Assembly: GCA_015501605.1 (NCBI GenBank)
Contig: JADNRZ010000013.1
Location: 310,001 to 374,000, forward strand
Origin: Panaeolus papilionaceus
Lineage: Eukaryota > Basidiomycota > Agaricomycetes > Agaricales
DNA length: 64,000 nucleotides
Direction: 5' to 3'
Positions within the stretch are counted from its first letter, which is position 1. Each line of letters opens with the position of its first letter. A model generated the notes under the pieces. The model ran no database searches. It was not told the origin of the DNA and was given only the letters and a program-made list of their open reading frames with translations. Both the position numbers and the translations under genes were made by a program. Positions 47,295 to 57,819 of this stretch are shown here, piece by piece.

Positions 47295-48518
47295 ATGCGG
47301 ACCCCTTTTTCGGTTGCTGTGGACAAAGACGCGCTGATAGATAACACAGCTTCGCGTGTTTACCCGGTCTTGCAGCAGAGCAAGCTTAAGGACGCTTGCG
47401 ACGAAGAATATGAGTTATCGAATTTAGGGTCTTACATTGCAATTGCAGAGGATGACACCGATGTGTACGTAGTCGCTGTGTTTTTTTTTTTTTTTTTTTG
47501 GCACTTGTCCCACTTATTCTAACAATATCGCGTCCAGTTTCCTATTATGTGATTTACAGGAAGAATACCCAACGTCGGCTATTGAATATCTAGATGAAGA
47601 CTCTGAGTACGGTAAGAATATACAGTCTACTTTTAGGTTCCATCTTCTCATGCGTCCATAGGCCGTCGCAGCTTTCCCGATTACGGAAACCAGTTTTATG
47701 TTCCTGGGTACCCATCATCAGCGTTAGTTGCAGCTTCAACAGCTTCTCTCCCCATATTTGCCCCTATGGATCCGACTACGCATTCAAATCCCTTACCGCC
47801 TCTGGATGAATCCCCGCCGTATGCAATCTATGCGATCCCTGTCGTTCTCTTCTCTGTTATGTTTATCACAGTCGTCATTCTTTCCATACGTTACCGCCGG
47901 ATGAAGCGGCCTCAACGACTATTTATTGAGCCACCTCGGATGGACCCAGAAAAAATGGGCACTTTACGTTCAACCCCTCTAGGCATCTTTATGCCTGAAG
48001 ACGATCCTTTCACCAGCTATTCCAATGATTCCTTACCACCTGTTGAACCTCCTCGCCCTGTGCCCGTATTTATGCCTTCGGAAGCCGGTTCCTCTCATAG
48101 CCGCCGCTCGACAATTCGCCAGAGTAGATCCTACACCTACACGATGCCAGCAACAAGAAGATCTAAACGACGCCCGAAAGTCCCCAAAGCGCAATCTGCA
48201 TCTACCATTGGGACAGCATCAAGCAGACGATCATCAGCGGAACGTCTGCGCCCACCCATACCTGCTGCTCGGGTGTCCAGAATGTCTGCGTCCTCTAAGC
48301 ACTCTGTTGCCGATGCTGCATTCCACGAGAAAGCGAAAAATCGGGAACAGGGAGACAAACCACTGGTCGCATTTCTTGGAGATGCTGAGATGGAATTCGG
48401 GGAGGACATACCGTTGAACACGCCTCAACAGCCCGGAAGTGTGAACAGTCACGCGAAATCACCGACAACACAGGAACTCCACGATCATTCTCAGCAGGAA
48501 TTCTGGCATAAGACTTAG
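47295..48518 (+). CDS. Single-pass membrane protein of unknown function
   Basis: Three exons (47295-47464, 47538-47611, 47662-48518) give 366 residues, all in phase. The first 150 residues are polar and acidic (DACDEEYELSNLGSYIA, LQEEYPTSAIEYLDEDSEYG) and probably lumenal or extracellular, although no signal peptide is visible. One membrane helix (IYAIPVVLFSVMFITVVILS) is followed by a basic stop-transfer RYRRMKRPQR. The remaining 200 residues are disordered, Ser/Arg/Pro-rich (TRRSKRRPKVPKAQS). No domain is recognised. The 20-bp T-run in intron 1 (about 47480) is notable. Confidence 0.65.
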
Positions 48519-50671
48519 GGTAAACATCAACACGAGCGTATCTACTGTTCCTATTAATTAATCATATTTGACTTTCTTTGTATCACCTCGTGTCGTTCGC
48601 CTTTGCAGACAGTGATCATTTACCGGCGATGGGGTGTCTACGAATCACCCATATCCTTTAAACAATCTCCGTCGACTTTCAAGTGGCTGAACCTCGAAAG
48701 GGATGTCTTCTTCCTTTGATGAGACGGGACTGGTTGCCTCGTTTTAGATGGATGATCTTACTTTCATCACCCCTTCACCCTGTTTCGGAAGAGGAGACGA
48801 CACACAACACCTCATGTCAGAGGCACGCCACCACCATTACAGGGACTTGTCAGCTCCAAGATATATGTATGTTCTCCGCAAACCACTAATCGATAGCCTT
48901 GGTGGGGGATTGCCGCGTTGGAACAGCGGAGGCTAGTAGTATTGGCATGCAAAGAGTCATATTCCCTGGTCTGACAATATATCTGGGGCATTTTCCAGAG
49001 CAATCTGTCTGTTTAGCGCTAATTTAGGCCTCAGGTCGAGCGTACTTAATTGGCAAGGCCTTGGGCTACACCACAAAGACTTCGTTATCATTTGGTGGTG
49101 GAATTATACCTAGTGACTCATTGCCAAAAGTGAGGTTCAGTCAAAGTCTCACAATGATCAGAAGATAGCGCCCACACAATGACTCCACGCGTTCTCACGG
49201 TATAATAATTGTGAGCAGATCGGGCTCTTTGAGTAAAAGAGGCTGATCACCCAGACTTCAGTAGCGACACACACATTGCGGAGTCTTTGAATTGTCTCCG
49301 TGAGTATGTACATCTTCTATACATCATATGTAATCGTCTCTCAATATGTCGATTCGAGAACTTCGTTACTTGATAAGAGTCAACATGGTGATGTTGCTCC
49401 GACATTTAATTACTTACAAGGGATCAATGCACATCTCGTATATGAGACGTTAATGGATTGACACTCTTGCGTCGTATGCTGTGCTTCGTCTTTGGAACCA
49501 CATACCCCGGAACTCTATTGTTCTGTCTATAGATGTCAAACAGTTATCTATGTGTCGTGACAAGTAGTCGTAAAGGTACATACTTAAGGTCTCGAAGACA
49601 TGAGCTTGGGAAATTGCGTACGTTACTCAAGCATTTCATGCCGTAAGTTATATGGCAGGGGCCACAACATGTATAACAGATCTTCTTCTCACCGATATAG
49701 ATGATTTCTACCACTTCTTCAGCCACCATCTGCAGCGATGACGGCAGTCTCCTTTCGAACATGGAATGGAAGTCTGTATAGACCTGTGTGTTCCCTACTA
49801 AATACCATCACCCTAATGTGCCGACCGCTGATATTACCTTCTTTGTCCACTGGGTGTCGAGATCTGAGATCTGAATCATCGGATATGTATTGTGCACTGC
49901 ACACTCAGCTAGTCCTGTTCCTCGCTACCGCTTTATAGGAGTCAAAATACAAGCAACATTTTGATATCTTATGCACTTACTATATGTATAGCAGGCTCAC
50001 ATCAAAAGCCACAATTCCCCTTTGTGATCTGTTCCGCGTTGAGATTATGATCCCTTAATTTTCGATATACGACTTGATAAGTATGACCTCAATCGCTCTG
50101 ATATGTTGGGATGACCTACAGACAACTTCAAACACAGAAAGTAATAGCATTTAGAAAGGATAAAGCTTTAATGAAGCCCCGATTACCCCATGTAGACTTT
50201 ATCCTCTTACTGGACCCTTCGTATTTACAGAGCACGAACCACATTTACATATTTAGCCTGGATCCAGATACAACTATTTCTATCAACGATCTCTCGCCGC
50301 CTGCGAACAGCTAACTACTGCGGACATTTCCCCAAATCCTGAGCGATCTCACACTGTATTGTACTTGTAGAGTATTATCACTATCAGGTAGAATGGATGT
50401 GATTGGAAGATAGCGCCCACTCAAAAATATTCTCACAGTTCCGAACGGACTCTCAAGCACGGTATCGATCAACCAGATTTTAGGGGACACATACCATGCG
50501 GGAGTTTTATAAGTGTCCTACAACTTCACTCTCCCCAGCTATCACAACTAGAATCCTTAGCGTACGACTGAGTTTACTAGTGTGAACGGTGAAGGTGTAG
50601 CATGACTGTCTGGAGTACATAATGTGTATCTTGTTCTATGAAGTATATAACGCGGGGATGAGTTCACATCA
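48519..50671. other. Repeat-rich gene desert
   Basis: About 2.15 kb. At 49085-49310 lies an inverted, diverged relative of the repeat at 24655-24900, sharing in reverse the GGAGACA...TTCAAA string and the GATAGCGCCCACACAATGAC string. A second core AGATAGCGCC lies at 50408-50417. No gene is supportable. Confidence 0.5.
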
Positions 50672-52844
50672 TCATCGCGGATAATGTTTGTCCTTGACAA
50701 ATTTCCGAGCGAAAAGATCGTGCAGGGTAAGGAGGTCGGCACTTTCGGGATCACCCAATTTCCACATTTGTGGCCAGGCCGAGTCGAAGTCGATGATATA
50801 TACCTTACCGCTTTCGTCACATAATATATTGTTGGGCTTAATATCAAAATGCAGAATGCCCAGCATGTTGATACATTTTATAACCTGGTGCAAGACATCA
50901 CTTTCGGGTAGGTGGTCGGTAAATATGCTCTGGGGAGAGGAAGGAAACAAACGTACAACTCTTCTTCAGAAAGTGAGATTTGTCCAGGCATCCAGTCAGA
51001 CCGCAGACCTCTGCCTTCTCGTTCACGTTCTCTTTGCCACAGGTCGATACCACCATCGCGGATCATCATTGCGAGAGAACCAGTTTCAACGTCTTCAAAG
51101 ACCCCATATACTGGTAGAATTCCTTCCATGATACCTGCTGCGGAAAAATTTACATATGTTTTGTACTCGTCATATATCTTGCTGGGTGGCTGGGTACCAA
51201 GGGGAATTTTAAGGACAACCCTCTCCTCGATCATTTTGCCACCGCCCTCGGTCTGTATCTGGACAACGCCGCGGAATACTGCGGCTGCGCTTCCACTAGC
51301 AATCTTCTCCGTTGCCACAAAATTCATGCATTCCCTCAAAAGGTACCTCTTATTCGATTTAGGCGGTTGGACGAGTGTGTTGACGAAGTCAGGATGACAA
51401 GAAGGCGAGACTCGAAGAAATGACGACGGGGACAACGAATGATAGACATCAAAATTGAACGACACTAGAAGGATGCGTCGGCGAGATATTTCCTTTAGAG
51501 TGGTTAGAGGCTATGGTTTAGGCAAGAGCTGCAAACATCCCTCACCTTGTATAGGTCGAAATTATCAACGTCGTATTGGGAGGGTAACTCTCCTCGCAGA
51601 CGTTTCGAAATTCTCCTCTGTGACACATCGGACTGCTGCTTCCTCTTGCGAGTTGCCTGTGATTCATCTGATAGTGAATGAGGAATTGCACGCTCCATGG
51701 CTTCCTTTAAAACGGAGGTGTAAAGGAACATATGAATTCTCATGTAGTGCATTTCGTAAGGTTCAATGAGAGGGGACAAAAAAAGTGTTCCAGTTTCCCT
51801 ATGACGAATTCCTATCCGTTCTTTAGTTCCGCTACTGATAACCAGAAATGTGGTTTCAGTTTCCACCGCGCGGCACCATGCCTGGTATCAATGAGCACCA
51901 ATCAGGTATCGTGATGTAATATTTCAAGTACTCACTCTTTGTAGGAACTCTGAAGCAGTAGGCTCGTACTGGTGTCGCGTACCCTTGCGAGGGGGTATCC
52001 ACACAGTTTTCGTCTGCTTGGTAACATAGGGCTTTACTTGGCCAGAATTGAAACCGACACTTGGAGCATACGTGCTCCACCATCGATTGGGGGTGTCGAG
52101 AGGGAACTGTCGTTCAAACGAACCCAGTCGTATAGGAGAAATTGTTGCAGGAAAAGACCATCCCTGAGGGTTGTAAGCCACTGCTTCAATGACAATACTG
52201 TCAGATTCCGGACAAGGTGGTAGAAAGTTGAATGTCGCCAAGCAGTTGTGTTGATCTCGAAGCCCCCGTAACTTTGAGATCACAGAGGGGTGTACTTTTT
52301 TTGAAGCCTCCTCCGAGAAATTGAAGTCATACGGATGCTTGTGATCTGGATAGAGTTTGAGTTCTGCTTGATTCAAAAAAACAGGACGTGGTTCATGGCG
52401 AAGCAAGCGAAAGGCGGGCTCATATTGTTGTTGATTTGGCATCACATACATCGCAGAAGCAAAGGCTTGACATGTGCGAGCAATCTGATCCTCGTAGATG
52501 AACATGAAAGTCATAGGGCCCCAAATGTTGTTGTCAGGCCGTATTTTCGGACTTGGCAAATCTTTGGCACCAGGGAATACGTCGTTTTCAGAAAGGAAAC
52601 GGATCATTTCTCGGTTACCTTCTTGTGCCATATCTTGTATTAAATCAGAGACAAGGATGACCCTTTGAAGAACGTAGTTGGGAGCAAGATGCCGGTCCGT
52701 GAGCCACATGGGAGGATGAGGAATAGGCTTGTAGTCGTCGTCGAGCCTCAGCTTTCCAACCATATGAAGTTCGCTCGCTTTTACAAGAAACTTGACGAAA
52801 TCGTTATTACATTGTCGAGCTACCATAGGAGCAGAGTCTGTCAT
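50672..52844 (-). CDS. Compact kinase-like protein, copy B (intact)
   Basis: Four exons (51936-52844, 51546-51881, 50957-51492, 50672-50900) give about 669 residues with the same intron positions as copy A. Start ATG 52844 (MTDSAPMVARQCNND). The N-terminal region has HPPMWLTDRHLAPNY, PRPVFLNQAELKLY and KERIGIRHRETGTLF. The kinase part has a weakened glycine loop (IASGSAAAVFRG), lysine VVLKIPLG, LAMMIRDGG, catalytic loop HFDIKPNN and DFDSAWP, then a minimal C-lobe ADLLTLHDLFARKF ending DKHYPR. All catalytic residues named for copy A are kept. Identity to A looks moderate, so this is not a recent copy. It faces copy C across about 380 bp. One exon boundary is uncertain by a base. Confidence 0.8.
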
Positions 52845-53222
52845 CAGAATGGAAGGATTGTAAATGAAGCAAAGAACAGCGATAAGTTGGTCACACTAAC
52901 AAGGAAGACGCCAAAGCTGAAAAGCGATTATGCTGTGAACAGTGAATGGCTTAACCGGGTGTGACGGACCGGGAAACAAAACCAAACTGGGCCAAGCACT
53001 GCCATCAGAAACAACTGAGGTTGACCTTGATTACTCCTGAATTTTGGAAACGTCTACTGTTGTTCATGCCTGCTTTTCTCTTAATACAAGCATTTTAACC
53101 AGGAAAATACGCACAGGCCTTCTTACACCACAAAATCTAAAAGGGAGTCCAAAACTGTTTAGAGTTTTGTCGGGTTCTTGTTCAAAGCGTTCAAAATTGT
53201 CCAGCTGATTATACCATTCTCA
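52845..53222. other. Region between head-to-head kinase-like copies B and C
   Basis: About 380 bp. It probably holds the copy B promoter. No ATG lies in frame with copy C here, and an in-frame stop sits at 53160. Confidence 0.45.
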
Positions 53223-55397
53223 GTGCCAGCACCGGAGGTCAACTCTAGCAACGCTGCTCTCATTAGGCTTTTCAACAAAACAGAAAATCATTGCATGGAG
53301 GCTTGTTCGATTCAGCAACTTGACTACCATTCGTTTTATCAACCAATCCCTCACCAACCATTGTGGCTGACAGACCGACATCTTTCTCCGGAACTAGCTC
53401 TTCGCAACATTGTCTGCATCCCTTCCATCCTTTATGACATGCTTCAAAGTTTTGAAAAGACCTGGACACGCTTCTTGACGGAAAATCACGTCTTTCCGCA
53501 GCCTTATCTGCCACACGACTTGGTGAAGAGCCTTTTGAGAGGTATCGAAAGCCCTTCAGACGTGTTTCGTGCATATAAAATTCAATTTCGGAGTATTGCA
53601 GCCGATTCGTATCCAAACTATATGTTCACCCCGACCATCCAACATGGGAGACTGTATTCAAGCTGAGAGAGCACTCAAGCATCAATCTGTTTTTGAACGA
53701 AGCAAAATTATGCGTCAATCCAGACTTTGATGTCCCTAATGATTTCAACATAGCTGAAAGCGCTGCGAAATGCCTCAATGAATCTGTTATCAATAAGCTC
53801 CGACAGCTACGTAGCAGTCGGGGCACACTGGCTGCTCTCAGCTTCATTCCACCTTGCGCAGCCACCGACGATATGTTTTCAAGTTCGTGTTTGGAGGAGG
53901 ACTGCAAATGGACCATATCAACTACAGGGTCATCCATAAAATTGCAACCGTTCGCCCCTCCAGATCATCTAGACGCAAAGGATAAATGGTGGAGTGAGTA
54001 TGGCGCAAATCTCCCGGATAACAGGGCTCAGATGAAGATGACCTCAAGATCGACAACCCAGAAGAGGATAATATGGGTACCCCCACATCATGGAACACGA
54101 ACGGAATACCAGTCCGACACATCACATTTTCTTCAAAGGGTTCGTTTCATTACACTTCATTGTATCCTTTCTTATGCGTGCCATTCTTATCTCAGATATG
54201 GTGTCGAGCTGTTGAGAACGATGCAACCTTCTTAGTCTTGAACACCGGCAATTCCGAGCGCATTGGAATTCGGCATCGAGCCACCAATACGCTGTTCCTG
54301 ACTCCGCCACTCGACCCCTTCCAACCTCCCTATATGAGGTACCACATGGCACTGTATGCCTCGATCATAGATGATGCTTTCAGCCGTCTAGACGCGACCG
54401 AAGTTTCTCAGCGTCGTAACCAAAAACGCCCCGCGCCCGATGATCAAATTCCAACTCGAACTTCAAAACGCCTGAAAGGCGAAGAAGCTCAAAATGACGT
54501 TATTCGACCAGGAGAGGACAATGAAACAGTGAGGAAACTGACCTTTGCATTTTCCTCTTCCAGAACTAACTATTGACCAGGAAATCGCATCTCGCCACGT
54601 CCTACTTGTCTCATTTCATTTTGGGCCCTTTCACTCACCCGCGCCGTCTTCCTTTCTTCGAGTTTCCTCCTCCTGCCACCCTAGTTTCGTTTCAAAATCC
54701 TTTTCCAAACCAAAGGCAAACCGCCAATATTCACTCACAAAATGTTTGAACTTTGTAGCGAAGGAGAAAGTGGGACAGGGTGCGACAGGAACTGTTTACC
54801 GTGGCTCCTTGGAGATGGAAACTTCATCGGGACGCATTTTGGACGAGGATGTGGTGTTGAAAATACCACTAGGAAATAAGCCCATCGATCGCATACATCA
54901 GGAATACGCTGTGTACAAGCAGCTGGCAGAAGCTGGCGTCACCACTGGTATTGCTAAAGTATACGGCATTTTTGAAGATGTCGAGACCGGTTCTATTGCC
55001 ATGATGATGCAATACGTAGGCACGAATCTTTTGTCTAGGGAACGACAGCGAATGGTGACAGCCCACTCAACTTCATTATGTCGACAGATAACAATATCCC
55101 AAATAGAATTGTGAGTCCTAGTCAGGCCTAAATGTAATTTACCCTGGTGCTCACATTACCCACAGCGATGAATTGTTCAATATTATCAAAGGAATTAATG
55201 ATGCAGGTATCCTTCACAATGATTTAAAGCCAGATAAGATTGTGGTAGACGAAAATGGCTGTCTGTCGATCATCGACTTCGACACAACAAGGCCCATGTA
55301 CAAACCAAGAGACTACAAGGAGTCTCCTGACATTGTTACTCTCCGAGATATTTTTGCTAGGGAGTTTCTCAAGGATAAGCATTATGTTCGGTGGTGA
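53223..55397 (+). pseudogene. Compact kinase-like protein, copy C (start lost, frameshift, changed catalytic residue)
   Basis: The exon pattern matches copies A and B, and the splice sites are kept. The codon aligned with the A/B start is GTG (53223), with no ATG upstream in frame. Near 53625, after YPNYMFTP, one base is missing: the frame hits a stop at about 53666, while the next frame continues the family sequence (FKLREHSSINLFLNEAKL). The rest is open: PPHHGTRTEYQSD, ERIGIRHRATNTLF, glycine loop VGQGATGTVYRG, VVLKIPLG, IAMMMQYVG. The catalytic loop reads HNDLKPDK, so the metal-binding Asn has become Lys; DFDTTRP follows. It looks like a young pseudogene. An N-terminally shortened protein from a later ATG cannot be excluded. 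Confidence 0.7.
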
Positions 55398-55762
55398 TAC
55401 ACGAGATCTAGACTGACTCAGATGAAGAAACGAATGCGACTACACATCTGCGTTGATCTTTCAGAGGGTAGTTAGTCAGGACGCTGCATGGTGGACCTCG
55501 TTGGGTAGCACTACCCATGACTTAAAGTTGCTTTTTATGAGCGCATATGTAATTACAATCATTCCATATCGGATATTACTAGATTACTTTTCGTGCCATA
55601 CCGTTTCCTGTAGTAATAATCAACTTGAAATACGACCTGGCATGCCAATATCGCAGGCGGACAACTTCATAGTTTTCAACGCAGAACCGAAAATCTAACT
55701 TTATTGACATTTACAAAAGTTGAGTCCTATGCGCTAACTTCCCAAATAACACACCCTAATAC
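55398..55762. other. Intergenic region
   Basis: About 365 bp between convergent copy C and the DUF4246 gene; no feature seen. Confidence 0.4.
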
Positions 55763-57819
55763 CTAATGTTCACAAAGCGAAAATTCGTTCTGCTTAAAGG
55801 TTGCGTCCTGAATCTGAACGTAAGCCTTTCGCTCCTCCATCAACTCGAGCCTTAACGTCTTCGCCTCGTTCATTCCAAGAGGGAATTCAACCTCATCAAA
55901 GATATGAGTCTGGAGTTCGACTGGAAGTTGTGTCAATCCCATGGCAGATGTGGACAAACTCTGCTGTTCCAACGTTACTTCCTTCCACCAATCCTTCCTT
56001 TGACATGGAACGTGCGCAGTGCTTATAATCTTGATGTTGGGGTCGACCAGGAAAAGGGCAAGAATCTTGCGGTGTCCAGGCTTAGTAGGATCGACAAGCT
56101 TGAATGAGCCAACGCGATGTTGCAAGATGTTTGGGAAGGTGAGAAGCCTGCCCTCTCGTGTGTCAACAGTCCCGATGTCCTGCACACCTGGCCCTTCATT
56201 CTCGCAGCCAAATATTTCCTCGAGCCATTCGTGGTGATTCTGTTCATAAGAGATTTCGCCTGTGTTCTCTGTGCTGACCTGCTGACGGAAACCAAGGGTG
56301 GATGTTGTGATGTTTTCCGACGAATAGTAGTAAAGAGAAGTCGCTACAATATGCTCGTTCTGTGAGACATATCTTAGTTGTGCAGACTGATTAACAGATG
56401 AAAACGACTGTACCAATTGACCCTCAACATGCCAAGATCCACCTTCATAAGTTGGTTTTTCTGGGGTCAAGACGATGTTGGCAAGCTTGACGATGACTTG
56501 AAGACCACGCTTTCCGTATTTCTCCCGAAGACTTAGTGTTGGTGTTTCTCGGGGGACGAAGTCTCCGGGTTCAGGTCGAACAATCTTGCGTGTTTCCTTA
56601 ATCCACTCCTGTCGACGATCCCAGTAGTCGTCTTCATCCTCATCTGACAGTTGCTGTGGTCCGTCGGTGTCTGGTCCATACTCAGGATCGGGATCGTATT
56701 CGCAACCGTCAAAAACAATGCGTTGGTCCGGGATATCTACTTCACCGTTTCGGAGAGGGGCAAGGGTAATCTCCCACAGCGGAATTGATGCTTCAATAAT
56801 CTTTTCAATGAGCCCGTAAAGGCTTGTCTCTCGAGGATGAAGGTTATTGATGTAACTCGTGATTCTACAAGACCCTGGTCAGGCGCATCGTGATGTAAGA
56901 ATCAAAATGTAGGCTGACCTCGTGTTTTCGCCAGAAATGTCAACTTCGCAAGGAAGCCACTGGAACTTTCTGCTGTAAGCATTATTTTTTGGGGCAGCTT
57001 GCCAGCTGTAATAACGCCGTTGTGCTCCTGCTTCCTTTCCCTCTTCCTCAGAAGGAATAGTGGTCACCTTGCCCCCGCCGCATTTTTTACTAACGAAATC
57101 GTGCAGGGTCGTAGTACCTCGCTCCAGAACACGCGTTATCCCATAAACGAGGGGGAAAAGTGAAGGATGAACGAGGTCCAAGACCTGTTCGTCCGAGAAG
57201 GGATGCCAGTCACGAAGACGCGTCGGTATATCATCTTCAAACTTTTGCATATCATCTTGAAGTTGCTTCTTGATCTCTGGAGTAACGGCAAAGTCTGACT
57301 TCACAACATTGGCATTGTAGACGACGATTGGGGGAGGGACTGCTGATGGCTCAGGTACCAGAGATGCTTTGTGGCGAAGCTCTGCGATACTATAATCAAA
57401 CATCTTCTCGGTGAAATCTTCGCCAGAAGAAGATATCTCTGCCTTCCACTTTTCGACGATGAGGTCGTCATGGACCTAAAAGGGTGGGGTCAGGAAGTTC
57501 ATGATCAGAACCACATGCTCGCAGCATACCTTGATATGCCAGTCTGGCTTGTCTGTGACTGCATTCATGAAATGCAGCATGCTCAGCTCACGCAGAGTGA
57601 GCAAAGGCAATCTGCAAAGTGATAGCATGTTGGTAAGAATCCTAAATTCTTCATCAAGAGATGAGATACATACGCGGCACCTTCTGCCCCAACACTGTTT
57701 AACCCAAGTGCGCTTGGATAGAGTTCACCAACGTAGTCCTCACTTCCCTTGCTCGGGACGTAGTTGAGCGGGTGTCCAAAACCTGGAAGACAATTAGGAC
57801 TTCCTTCCAACTGGGACAT
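55763..57819 (-). CDS. DUF4246 protein
   Basis: A multi-exon minus-strand gene from ATG 57819 (MSQLEGSPNCLPGFGHPLNY) to the stop at 55763. It opens with GFGHPLNYVPSKG, a DUF4246 hallmark. Then come DKPDWHIKVHDDLI, VVYNANVVKSDFAV, RKFQWLPCEVDISG and KYGKRGLQVIVKLANIVLTP. Next is YEGGSWHVEGQL, spliced over a 54-bp intron to NEHIVATSLYYYSSENI. The HVE and later residues have been suggested to form a 2-oxoglutarate/Fe(II) oxygenase-like metal site (inference here). The C-terminus has LFLVDPNIKIISTAHVPCQ and a helical tail. Function unknown; the family is common in ascomycetes and basidiomycetes. Confidence 0.75.
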
